From Lamellibrachia satsuma (taxonomy: Eukaryota > Annelida > Polychaeta > Sabellida > Siboglinidae), in NCBI GenBank assembly GCA_033239005.1, contig BSQZ01000005.1, forward strand, positions 2,805,001-2,869,000: 64,000 bases of DNA. Direction: 5' to 3'. Position 1 is the stretch's first letter; each line of letters begins with the position of its first letter. The notes under the pieces are model-generated. The model was not told the DNA's origin and ran no database searches. It saw only the letters and a list, made by a program, of their open reading frames with translations. This document shows, piece by piece, positions 42,217-52,680 of the stretch. The position numbers and the translations under genes were made by a program.

Positions 42217-45200
42217 GCACACACACAAAAGACCCTCACGTCTCGGGTGTGGCAGCTGCATCCTTTTCTGGCATTGTGACTTTGGGAAGCAGTGGTTTTG
42301 AAACGGCGCATTTCTTTCCTCTTCTTTGTCGGCTTCTGTCAAATCAACAAGATCAACATAATTGTATCTAAGTGCAGAAGTGGAATTCCCAGAGTACAAT
42401 AAAAAATACCACAAATACAAAGTAAGACAGGCAATCTCAAAATGATCACAGCAACAAATAAAACTTTAGCCCGTGGATAAACAGACAACCAGTGACATGG
42501 AGGTAAAATTATATTCACACACATCAGCAGTGATGGTCTAGCCAGGAACTGAAGATCAACTTGGTAGAAAAGTGATGCCAACCATGGAACAATACAATAT
42601 AACCCCTCAAATGTTGGTTCTGTTAAACTTGAGTTTTTCCTGATGTTATGAACTATAATTTAAAAATATAATAGCTAATACACATTGTAGCTTTATTCCT
42701 GTAAATATCATCAACAGTTTTGTAACACAATGAACCTTATCATGCAGATTCAAATTATGTTTTAAAATTTAACTGATAGGCTAATTAATGGCAACAAAAA
42801 ATATATATCGGCATCTTCAACTGATTCTTGCGAGGCAGCATCATCTACTTAATTACAACAAAACCTTTACAGAAACTGAAGATATATTACAAAAGAAATG
42901 TTAGTCAGTAAATAATAATGGCATAAAATAAGGCTAGCATGCATGAGCAGCAAACAGAGTTTGTTAGCGATGTTAGCAAGTTATGTGCATTCTTACTGAA
43001 TGGTTTCCAGTCAAACGCAACAGTGAACAACATTAATATGCCTCCAAACTGTCACATTCTCAGTCCCAATTGAATATCGGCAATTTCTTATTCTGCGTTG
43101 GGGCTGGCATACACCAGTCGAAGGGTTATTGGAAAGAAACAAACATTTCCTGCAGAATTTATTCTATATAGTCAACAATATAAACTCTCAGTTATTATTT
43201 CTTACAGCACTGTTGGTCACCTACACACATCCTAACATGCTAACAGAAGACAGAAGTCCAATTATCTTATTCTCAAATGTCCATGTTGTATTTCTTAGAC
43301 AAGATTACCATGCAAGGGAACTTATATGGTATAAGATACCTGGACTGCTGGGAGTGCTCTCTATAACATGGAGCAACTGGAACCAAGGACACATCACTGG
43401 TTTATGCTTTAAGTCAACCAATCACAAACTGGTCTTAGAAAATGTCTCTCTACTTGTTACAATAAACAATGCAAACTTCTTCTTCTTGAGTATGCCATCA
43501 TCATTATCATTACAGGTAAATATCTAGTTTGGTCTATTCGAGCCACTCAAGTCAACCAATCACAAACTGGTCTTAGAAAACATCTCTCTACTTGTTACAA
43601 TAAACATTGCAAACTTCTTCTTCTTGAGTATGCCATAATCATTATCATTACAGGTAAATATCTAGTTTGGTCTATTCGAGCCACTCAAGTTCAGCGAGTA
43701 TTCGCACAACCCAGGTAAGTGGTAGACTGGGCAGCCTCCGTTGCGTATGTGGTCGGTCGTTTGGAGGACCTGACAGTCACAACGGTGACTTTGGGCCAGG
43801 CCCCGTCGTAGCTGAACGCCAAACTTTTCCACACCAGACTGTAGTTGGTTTAGTTCAAAGTGGATGTCCAAAGTGGATGTCTTGGATGAGAGTCTCTATG
43901 ATGTACATAGCATAAGGGAGAACAAGTGAAAAACTGTAACGATTATTGTAGATTCCTACCGTCTTGAGTATACACTTGGTGAGTCGTCTGATTTTCCATC
44001 ATCCAATATGAGTGAGGAATCTCCCTCTTCCGTCTTCAGTTTGGATTTCTTTGGCTGGAACACCTTCTGGCAGAGACATACAAAGATGTTGATATAAAGT
44101 AACAGTCACAACCACTTCATGTGATGCTGAGTGCAGAATTCCTAATAATTAACACTGCGACATCAGCCCACATTACTCTGTGCCAATAGTCGGTACACTG
44201 AAAAGCATGTTTTGGATCACTAGATTGCGGACGCGTATAATGGCACTGTATCGTGGGATAAATGTCGACGGAAGTATAACACATAATTTTGTACTTTAAA
44301 TTAGATAGTCGTTGCAATGATGTATCCATGGCAACGACAAGAAAGCAAATAGTAAGAATTACTGTTATTAAACAAATATCACAGCGCCAAACAAAACAAA
44401 ACTATCGGCTGAATTGACATTTGAATAACTTCGAACGCAATTGAGCATGCATTGAATGCGCTGAAACATGATTGTTTCAGCTCACTGCAAAAGATTTGTG
44501 CGAATTACATGTACTTCCGTTGACAATCTCACGCGATTTCATCTTTATATTATGCACCAGAGATGCCACGGTTTATTTTGGGTCAGTTATATTATGCACC
44601 AGAAGCCCCACAACTTATTCCTATTGGATAATCTGTGCAGAGTGACATCATTCAAGATAGTTCACTGGCTATAATTTTAATATCTGTACCAATACCTTCA
44701 GGCACCCCATGCCAGGTATCTAATGGAGACAAACGCATTGGTGAACACCCAAGAAACAGTATACAACTACGGTTGCATACCTGCCTACCCATACATGTCT
44801 ACCCGGTATATGATATAAAGGTTGCCAAGATAATTACTTGATTTCAAATTGCTTTCCATAATTTGTGGCTAGTTTTATTGCAGAAAGTGCATGAAAGAGG
44901 ATGAGGTGAAACTGGTACAACATGTTTATCCTTCAATTAAAATTGAAAGCTAAAATTAGAATGATTTACCTTCGTTACTTTAGTTTCTTCATCTGTATCG
45001 TACTCACTGTGAATGTGAAAGAAAATGAACCAACTTGAAGTTAATTGTAATAGTGTTTTATGCAAACTTATCATCATGTCCAAAACATAATTCTATTAGC
45101 AGAATTGTCATATCTCTTATCAACATAATTTACTACGTTGTATTTTACATTGTTGTAACAGCAAAATATGGGATGCAGTACATTGGAAATGATATACTTA

Positions 45201-45717
45201 TTGTGTAATTATTTCTGGTGAAAAAACCTGAAACTTTTTTAATTGTAACCTGAAAGTAAATTTAATGATGCAATATTTGTTAAACTGTATCAGGCATACA
45301 ATAATTGTATGCTTAATTCAATATTACTCATGGACTATGAAGTACAATACAAAAGGGTAAACAATATACCACCTGGGTAAATATTATACTTCTTTTTGTC
45401 CTTTCTCAATAATTTGCAACCAATGTTATGCAGGGTGTTAAAGATGTTGTTTCAATGTGATCAGTTGTTTGTTGGAATAAAGAATTATTAATCAAAACAT
45501 AACAATTAGCAGATAATAAATAACCTGTCGTTCGCGGTCGGCGAGTTGCTTTGTGGAACTTCTTCTGTTATGTGTTGTCGCTTGCTCGACTTTGGACTTG
45601 CTGAAAACAGAAAGCAACATTCACAAAGACATTCACAAAGTGGTATTTTATCTCACCAAAGCAAGAAGCATGAAGAAGCAATTTATTTTGAATTTTAATA
45701 GAAAAGCAGTGCTCTCA

Positions 45718-45749
<32 letters not shown>

Positions 45750-48700
45750 CACACACACGCACACACACTGTGTATATGGCACAATTTTATTATATTATTA
45801 TTATGTTCGTGACATACCAATATTTGATGTAGATGGTATGCACTTGGTTTTCAATGTTTCCACTGAAAGAAATCAACATTAGAGTATTACTATTATGTTA
45901 TAATAAAGCCTAAATAAATTGGTCTAAATGTCCATTGATTTCTTAGTGTTGAATTACATTACAGTGTTATATTACATTTTACAATATTCTATCCATTATA
46001 CATCTTGCAAGAGATTCATCAAACTTACTTAGTAGCATTTATAAATAACAACTAATTCCAAATTCAAGCAGCCCAGTAACGTTTGCTGAAAAATTGGTGC
46101 TAGACATAAATGGAAATATAATGACAATTAATACTCATAAATGGAAATCGTGTCGAAATACAATGGCAGTAATAAATGTATGTACAATCCAACTGTTCAA
46201 AGTACTAAAGTAACGTACACAGCTTTGTGCTTTTTAGAATGTCATCTTTCATTTGACTATTTTCTTAAATCTACGTTACAAATAGCAGCAGACCAAAGTC
46301 AATATATACACCAGTAAGATCTCACCTTCTTCCTTAAGCTCTCTTATCTTGGCTTTCTTATCGTTGATGACAACTATAAACTGTTAAAGGAAGCCAGAAA
46401 TAGTATTAGAATATTCCGTAACAGTAAAGTTATTTGGAACACAGAACTGTATTGCTGTCACAATTCCGGGTCAGGAATGGAAACTGGGGGTCCTAATGGG
46501 TGTAATGTGCGTCTCAGTTCTACATCCTTCCAGACCGAGAACCATCACAACATAAGTCACAAGTAGTAACATCACACACTCTTGGCATTTTAAACTCAAC
46601 TGTATCTAATGTAAGTTTGTTGTTTTTAAATAAAACTTGTTGAGTTATCTCCCATACTGGCACCATGGCAGAGTTGTACCGTGAATAAATGGTCATCAAG
46701 AACTGAGAACTGCACAGACCTGTGAAAACTGGAACGGTGACAGGCTGAACCGTATATTGTCAATATGTATATTGTTGACAATCCAAAAAGCCATATCTTC
46801 GAAACTGGTATTCTTCCTTTGTCAAAAAACGCACTTAAAATTGTTATGTTAATCTTGTACTGAATTCCGTACTTTTAATGGGACAGGATTGCCACCCTAG
46901 ATTATTTCCAAGGCAGCAGAACCTTGACAATGCATCATTGCATATTCTTCTAGTGCCTGAAATAAATGTTAAATATTTTACTTAATAATTTCTTCATATG
47001 TTACCAACATTTCAAGATACAATAATGAATACCTTGGAAAACATGTCTGTCTCTAGGTCTTCTTTTGCTGTGACACATTTATCTAAAGTCTGGAAAAGTA
47101 ATTAAAACATTGGTTATAATAAAGAGCAACGTGAATCGCTGCAAATTATAAACAACTAACAGTTTGGGTTATACAATCAGTATACTAAAACATTTGCAGT
47201 GCCATGACATTCTTGGCAGTAATGGCACAACTTTTTCACCCACAATGTTGTGACATTCTTGGCAGTAATGGCACAACTTTTTCACCCACAATGTTGTGAC
47301 ATTCTTGGCAGTAATGGCACAACTTTTTCACCCACAATGCTGTGACTTTCGTGGCAGTAATGGCATGACTTTCCCACCCACAATGCTGTGACATTTGTGG
47401 CGCTAATGGCGTGACTTTCCCACCCATAATGTTGTGACATTCTTGGCAGTAATGGCACAACTTTCCCACCCACAATGCTGTGACTTTCGTGGCCGTAATG
47501 GCATGACTTTCCCACCCACAATGCTGTGACATTTGTGGCGCTAATGGCGTGACTTTCCCACCCACAATGCTGTGACATTCTTGGCAGTAATGGCACAACT
47601 TTCCCACCCACAATGCTGTGACATTCTTGACAGTAATGACACAACTTTCCCACCCATACAGCTATGACATTCATGGCAGTAATGGCACAACTTTCCCACC
47701 TATAACGCTGTAACATTCATGGCAGTAATGGCACAACTTTCCCACCCATACAGCTGTAACATTCATGGCAGTAATGGCACAACTTTCCCACCCATACAGC
47801 TGTAACATTCATGGCAGTAATGGCACAACTTTCCCACCCATACAGCTGTAACATTCATGGCAGTAATGGCACAACTTTCCCACCCATACAGCTGTAACAT
47901 TCATGGCAGTAATGGCACAACTTTCCCACCCATACGCTATAACATTCGTGGCAGTAATGGCACAACTTTCCCACCCATACAGCTGTAACATTCATGGCAG
48001 TAATGACACAACTTTCCCACACATACAGCTATGACATTCGTGGCAGTAATGGCACAACTTTACCACCCATACAGCTATGACATTTGTGGCAGTAATGGCA
48101 CAACTTTCCCACCCATACGCTGTAACATTTGTGGCAGTAATGACACAACTTTACCACCCATACAGCTATGACATTCGTGGCAGTAATGGCACAACTTTCC
48201 CACCCATACGCTGTAACATTCGTGGCAGTAATGGCACAACTTTACCACCCATACAGCTGTAACATTCATGGCAGTAATGACACAACTTTACCACCCATAC
48301 AGCTATGACATTCATGGCAGTAATGGCACAACTTTCCCACCCATAATGCTGTGACATTCTTGGCAATAATGATACAACTTTCTCACCTACAATGCTGTGA
48401 CATTCTTGACAGTAATTACATGACAATCTCACCTGCTGTGCTCTCGTCCTCTCAGAAGCGAGTCTCTCATTGTCACTCTGTAGATCCGAGATCTGTTGTC
48501 GCAGGTTTGTTTCTGTCATTATGACACAATCAAATATTTGTCTAAATACTGCCGTCTGTCTGTCGTCCTTCCTCAACTTCACACGGCCCAACTGAAACTG
48601 AGACACCAACGAACTACTTAGTGTATTCAAAGCTACAATGACTGCAAATCACTGAAACCCACAGGGAGTGTTGACTCTCAGTCATTGCATCGGTAGAACA

Positions 48701-51700
48701 TTAATCTCAGAAGCTCTGGGTCTATAGTTTTGAAAAAGAACAAAAATTATGCCATCATAAATTTTTTTAAATAGGTGTGTGTGTGCATGCGTGCGTGTGC
48801 ATGTGTGTATGAGTGTGTGCATGTATGCATGTATGCATGTATATATATATATATATCCATATTAAAAATTATACACGGAAACACCAAAGCCTATAATAAT
48901 CTTCAAATTTGAATGAACTGTTCTAATGTGAAGAACACAAAGATGATTAGACAGAGATGAGCCCAATCTGCAGGTCAATGTTCCAGAAGTAAAGAAGTGT
49001 TAAGAGAACTGGCTACTTAGCAACCTAAGCATGGACAGAGAAGACCAGGCCAAATGTAGCCAAAACATGGATCCGTCCTTGCGGTCCTCCAGACAACTAG
49101 ATGATGATAAAAAATCATAACCTCACCTCACCTATCCTCTTCGGGCCCAGTGGCCCATAAGGCCGAAGTGAATCTCCTCCAGCTAGTTCTGTCAGCTGCT
49201 ACACGTCTGGCTTCGTTCCAGCTATTCCACCCCAGTATACGTCTTTCATTTTCAATAGTTGATCGCCACGTTGTCTTTGGTCGCCCAACCTTTCTTCTAC
49301 CTTCAGGCGTCCAGGTCAGTCCAGTCTCACAATTGCTGTTCTTCTCCATTCGTAGGATATGTCCTACCCACTTCCATCTTCTTATCTTGACCTCAGTGCT
49401 GATTGTCTTCAATTTTGTGTTTGCCAGAATATCTCGATTTGATACAACGTATGGCCATTGAATTTGTAGGATTCGTCTTAAACACTTGAAAAAAATGTAT
49501 CTAGCTTTCTGTTGTCTCCTAGTTAATTTTCCATGTTTCACTTCCATACAACAACACTGGTTTAACAAGTGTGTTAAAAAGCCTCAATTTCGATCTCAAT
49601 GTGTATATATTTGAACTCCATATCTGCTTTAGTTTCATGAAGGATACCCTCGCTTTACAAATTCTGTTAACAATGTCATCGCTGCCTCCTCCTTGCTTAC
49701 TAACGTTCGCACCAAGGTAGTTATACTTGTCCACTTCCTTTAGCTCTTGAGCATCGATTAGTATTCTGTTTTCGCACTTGCTGTTTATCCTCAATATCTG
49801 AGTTTTCTTTTTTATTTATTCTTAGTCCTGTCCTTGCTGCAAATTGATTCAGTTGTCTTGTCTTTGTTTGCATGTGTGTGTAGCATGATGACATGAGTGC
49901 TATGTCGTCGGCAAAGTCCAGGTCGTCTAGTTTTGACGTGAAGTTCCATCTTATTCCTGTTTTATTTCCCGCTGTTGTGTTTCTCATTATCCAGTCCACA
50001 ACTATCAAGAAGATAAATCCAGACATTACATCTCCTTGTTTAACTCCAGTTTTGACCTTGAACCACTCAGATTCCTCACCTTCGTCTAACACTGCACATT
50101 CACTATCTTCGTATAACATCTGTACCATGTGGATTATCTTGCATGGAATTCCATAGCTCTCCATAATTTTCCATAGACTCTCTCGGTGCACTGAGTCAAA
50201 TGCTTTTTCAAAATCCACAAACGTGATGTATAGAGTTGCCTGCCATTCCACTACCTGTTCTATAATATTTCGTAAAATAAATATCTGTTCTACTGTGCCT
50301 CTCCCACTTCTGAAACCTGCTTGTTCGTCTCTCAACTTGCTGTTAACTCCATCTCTTATTCTGTCAATGAGTATTCTTCCAAATACTTTACTAGGAACAG
50401 ATGTCAAAGTAATTCCTCTCCAATTCCCGCACTCTGTCAGGTCACCTTTCTTCGGTATTTTAACGATCAGTCCCTGCTTCCACGTTTTTGGCACTTTCTC
50501 TTGTTCCCAAAATGTTCTGAATAATTTGACAAGCCATTTCTCTGTTATATTCATGTCTGCTTTTAATAATTCTGCTGTAATTTCGTCCTTGCCCCCTGCT
50601 TTCCCATTTTTCATCTTCCTTAGCGCTGTTCTAATTTCTGCCTTTGTTATTGGGCCAGTGCTGATTTCGTTTATGATCGGATCTATCTCCACATCTGTTA
50701 CAGGGTCATCAGGTATAGGTCTATTAAGGATTTCCTCAAAGTGTTCTTTCCATCGCTTCCTTCTGGCCAATCCTTCCGTTATTAAGTTTCCACCTTTGTC
50801 TTTCACTGCATTTGTTGTCTTACGTTTGTCATTACTGAGGGTTTTTGTAATATCATACACTTCTTTCATTCTTCCATTATGTGCTGCTTCCTCTGCTTCC
50901 ATGGCAAGGTGGTCAACCCACTTCCTCTTGTCTCATGCTCTCCTTCACTTCTTTGTCTTTACACCTATATTTATCCATGTAATTCTGGTTAATCCTGTCT
51001 GACTTTGTCTGCTCGATATTGTTCTTCAGTCGTTTTCTCTCTTCTACTAACTCCCACGACTCCTTGCTGATCCATGGTTTTTGTCCTTTCTTTTTGTACC
51101 CCAGTACTTCTTGAGCTGTTTCTTTGTGTGCATCCTCAAAGTCTTCCCACTGTTTCTCAACTTCTTCGTCGCTTGTTTCTTCGTAGTCTTGTAATATATC
51201 ATATTTGTTGCGTAACTTCAGTGAGAATTGGGCTTTAATAGCTGGGTGCTGTAACTTAATTATATAAAATTTATTTCTGATCGCCTTGTTCTTTTGTTTT
51301 CTCTTTAGTTTCAGCTTGATTTTTATCGCACTAATTGGTGGTCACTCGCAATGTCGGCTCCTCTCATGGCCCTAGTGTCCATTACTGATGTCCGGTGTTG
51401 CCTACTCACTAACACCTGGTCTATTTCATTTTTTGTCTTTCCTCCTGGAGATGTCCATGTCTGTTTATGTATAAGTTTATGTGGGAAAATGGTACCTGTT
51501 ACCACGAGGTTATTGAGTCCGCAGAAGTCAACAAGTCTTTCTCCATTGTCATTTCTTTCACCTACTCCATGGCTTCCTATTATGTTTTCATATCCGTCAT
51601 TGTCTTCTCCAACTTTGGCATTTAAATCCCCCATTACTAAGAGTATGTCATGCTTATGAACACTGTCCACAACTGTCTGGAGCTGTTCGTAGAAATTGTC

Positions 51701-52680
51701 ATAAAATCATAAAATAGGAGATTAATCACTGTTAGACTCTTAGAGTCTGTCTTCAGAACTGATTTGCAACATTTATAAGGCCATAAGGCTTTATGGTAGG
51801 ACAAAAACATAAGAGAATGATTTTCCAACCTTGATAGACTCCCGAGGCACACACTTCTTCCACACAAATGTCACTTCTGTCGAGTTGTCAATGGGTGTCA
51901 CTAGATATTCGAAGTGGAGACCGTTGACATTGTCACAAGTGAGAGCGTTCATCGTCTCGCTCACAAACTCAGCGTGGTCCATCTTGAGGGGTTGACTCCA
52001 TGCCTCCATGTCCGTCCCAGACACTGACAAGATGATTAGAGAGTCATATCAATCTATCAGCGGCTATGATAGCTATTTTTACAGATCTTGTTGAAGAGAT
52101 CATTAATATGTAATCATGTTTGTAATTTACAGCTCTGGAAATTGTAAATTTCTATCTAGTTTTGACAATTGTCACAGGATAACTACTGCTCTTACTACAT
52201 AACCATTTCATTCAGCAATGAAGGTTTACATTTATCGTACATGTGTACAATGTTAGAATGTGGATTTTGAGCTCAATTTACCTCAGGTATCTACTCCAAA
52301 AACAAATTTATATCACTTCCAAGTTTCAGTGATCTACCTTAGCTTGAACACTGATTCAGTTACATATTTAGTCTTTCAAAATTATCACTCTCTTATCACT
52401 CACAAAAGCCAGGTCGTATTTCAGCTCTGTTAAGGCCATGTTGAAATCAACAACTGTTGAATAACTAGTATAGGTCAATTAGATAATCATTCATACAAGA
52501 ACTTTGCTTGCTAAAAACACGTTCCTATGATGAGAGACTGAACTAACCTGATCCATGCCACACATCTGATCCGTTGGACAGTGCAAGCTTCAAATCATCT
52601 CTCAAGGCACGTTCTACCAGCAGATAATAGTCTTGGTCTAAGGCTGTAATCTTACAGAACGTCTTCTTGGCTTGAGTCAT
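41309..52680 (-). CDS. XRCC4: XRCC4, non-homologous end-joining factor (whole gene)
   Basis: XRCC4 is the nuclear scaffold that stabilises DNA ligase IV and bridges ends with XLF. Coding exons (5' to 3' on minus): 52680-52548, 52023-51830, 48591-48433, 47089-47033, 46380-46326, 45862-45818, 45600-45525, 45006-44970, 44066-43960, 42335-42240, 41402-41309. All phases agree and give 350 aa; the human protein is about 336. Head domain is residues 1-109 (SDVWHGS; FEYL, FVWKKC), coiled-coil stalk about 110-199, with the ligase IV-binding segment DKCVTAKEDLETDMFSK plus FIVVINDKKAKIRELK. The tail has an acidic CK2-type motif (YDTDEE, 242-247), a basic nuclear-localisation stretch (SRRSRQRRGKK) and an acidic end (DDLMADL). 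XLF and PAXX share the fold but not these stalk and tail motifs. An upstream ATG at 52746 is open in frame, but a splice acceptor at 52691-52690 suggests the coding start is 52680. Confidence 0.93.
42145..42220. repeat. (GCAC)n microsatellite
   Basis: About 17 tetranucleotide units. On the XRCC4 strand the GT-rich tract begins 13 nt inside the intron after exon 10. The HART/CVRA-type reading frames are artefacts. Confidence 0.95.
42240..42335 (-). CDS. XRCC4: XRCC4 exon 10: basic NLS region
   Basis: 96 nt, phase 2-2. Joined to exon 9 it gives SRRSRQRRGKK, matching the RKRRQR-like signal of vertebrate XRCC4, then PLLPKVTMPEKDAAATPET. Acceptor gatttgacag, donor AC|GTGAGG. Confidence 0.75.
43412..43690. 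repeat. About 140-bp tandem duplication in XRCC4 intron 9
   Basis: Two near-identical copies beginning agtcaaccaatcacaaactg and ending 'attcgagccactcaa', differing at a few sites. The plus-strand 132-codon frame over the first copy (43129-43527) has no recognisable domain. Confidence 0.85.
43960..44066 (-). CDS. XRCC4: XRCC4 exon 9: tail
   Basis: Encodes KVFQPKKSKLKTEEGDSSLI and LDDGKSDDSPSVYSR. Ser/acidic-rich, with several potential CK2 or DNA-PK sites. Acceptor tctctgccag, donor CG|GTAGGA. Confidence 0.88.
44970..45006 (-). CDS. XRCC4: XRCC4 exon 8: FHA-docking phospho-motif
   Basis: 37-nt exon encoding SEYDTDEETKVTK. It corresponds to the human YDESTDEE segment, whose CK2-phosphorylated Thr recruits the FHA domains of PNKP, aprataxin and APLF. 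Thr244 is the counterpart. Acceptor cattcacag, donor AAG|GTAAAT. Confidence 0.88.
45525..45600 (-). CDS. XRCC4: XRCC4 exon 7: post-stalk linker
   Basis: Encodes ASPKSSKRQHITEEVPQSNS and PTAND. Acceptor gttttcag, donor AG|GTTATT, phase 1 to 2. Confidence 0.82.
45718..45770. repeat. (GCAC)n / (CA)n microsatellite
   Basis: ACGC tetranucleotides passing into ACAC, in the XRCC4 intron after exon 6. Confidence 0.95.
45818..45862 (-). CDS. XRCC4: XRCC4 exon 6 (small, probable)
   Basis: 45 nt, phase 1-1, encoding VETLKTKCIPSTSNI. Acceptor gatttctttcag, donor TTG|GTATGT. It may be skipped without a frameshift. Confidence 0.65.
46326..46380 (-). CDS. XRCC4: XRCC4 exon 5: ligase IV-binding stalk
   Basis: Encodes FIVVINDKKAKIRELKEE, equivalent to the human RFILVLNEKKTKIRSL helix that contacts the BRCT linker of ligase IV. 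Acceptor ctttaacag, donor G|GTGAGA. Confidence 0.93.
47033..47089 (-). CDS. XRCC4: XRCC4 exon 4: coiled-coil stalk
   Basis: 57 nt, phase 0-0, encoding TLDKCVTAKEDLETDMFSK, close to the human EKCVSAKEALETDLYK segment. Acceptor acttttccag, donor AAG|GTATTC. Confidence 0.93.
47203..48432 (-). repeat. 46-bp minisatellite anchored on the XRCC4 exon 3 donor
   Basis: About 26 units. On the XRCC4 strand the first unit is exactly intron bases 1-46 (gtgagattgtcatgtaatta...), and the second starts with a renewed donor-like TAG-GTGAGAAAG. Later units begin GTGGGAAAG or GTGGTAAAG. The exon 3 frame runs open into the array for about 90 codons. Confidence 0.93.
48433..48591 (-). CDS. XRCC4: XRCC4 exon 3: start of stalk
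   Basis: 159 nt, phase 0-0, encoding LGRVKLRKDDRQTAVFRQIF, DCVIMTETNLRQQISDLQSD and NERLASERTRAQQ. It matches the LGSF..L.K head-stalk hinge and the coiled-coil start. Acceptor gtctcagtttcag, donor CAG|GTGAGA. Confidence 0.92.
48640..49110. other. Intron 2 remainder with tRNA-like and GT-rich pieces
   Basis: 48660-48740 resembles a degraded tRNA-like SINE head (gcatcggtagaacattaatc, ctgggtctatag). 48778-48856 is a GT/GTGC/TA simple repeat. Confidence 0.4.
49128..50902 (-). pseudogene. RTE reverse transcriptase and C-terminal domain (frameshifted)
   Basis: 50902-49721 holds fingers and palm (GKAGGKDEITAELLK, WRGITLTS, DEQAGFRSGRGTVEQI, VDFEKAFDSVHRESLW, VKQGDVMSG and FADD). 49794-49519 and 49568-49128 continue in other frames with YNYLGANV, YGSETW, RRWKWVGHILRM and EGRRKVGRPKTTW. 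These are hallmarks of RTE-clade endonuclease/reverse transcriptases. Confidence 0.9.
51323..51700 (-). pseudogene. RTE endonuclease fragment
   Basis: Starts mid-domain near the 5' truncation point. ILLVMGDLNAKVGEDN, GERLVDFCGLNNLVVTGT and the late SDHQLV box are visible. The catalytic N-terminal Glu region is missing. Confidence 0.9.
51830..52023 (-). CDS. XRCC4: XRCC4 exon 2: head domain
   Basis: 194 nt, phase 1 to 0, encoding VSGTDMEAWSQPLKMDHAEF, then LHFEYL and EVTFVWKKC of the seven-strand head that contacts XLF. Acceptor tcatcttgtcag, donor AAG|GTTGGA. Confidence 0.92.
52548..52680 (-). CDS. XRCC4: XRCC4 exon 1 (coding): N-terminus
   Basis: Encodes MTQAKKTFCKITALDQDYYL, then LALSNGSDVWHGS, aligning with the human L(T)DGHSAWTG(T) strand. 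A pyrimidine tract and AG (gctctcacacag, ending 52690) place nine 5' UTR bases before the ATG, so a non-coding exon should lie upstream. Donor G|GTTAGT. Confidence 0.88.

Larger units (their letters stand above)
49111..51712 (-). mobile_element. RTE-type LINE, 5'-truncated, with 10-bp target duplication
   Basis: Target duplication aaaatcataa is at 49111-49120 and 51703-51712. The element between starts inside the endonuclease domain and ends, 11 nt after the stop codon, in GTGAGGTGAGG. A very short 3' end with a small repeat is normal for RTE elements. It lies antisense to the window and in the same direction as XRCC4, filling most of its intron 2. The ORF is disrupted in several places. Confidence 0.9.

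Noticed and set aside
42037..42420. A 127-codon minus frame and two plus frames of HARTHART type
   Set aside because: Driven by the GCAC microsatellite. The useful coding part is the XRCC4 exon 10 in another frame.
43129..43527. 132-codon plus-strand frame
   Set aside because: Overlaps a 140-bp tandem duplication in an intron and shows no domain or splice context.
47236..48269. Minus-strand frames with WESCAITA / GGKVVPLLP repeats
   Set aside because: Translation of the 46-bp minisatellite inside an XRCC4 intron.
50223..51002. 259-codon plus-strand frame
   Set aside because: Antisense shadow of the RTE reverse transcriptase.
41309..52680. Naming the gene XLF (NHEJ1) or PAXX
   Set aside because: The DKCVTAKEDLETDMFSK / FIVVINDKKAKIRELK ligase IV-binding helix and the YDTDEE tail motif are XRCC4 features.
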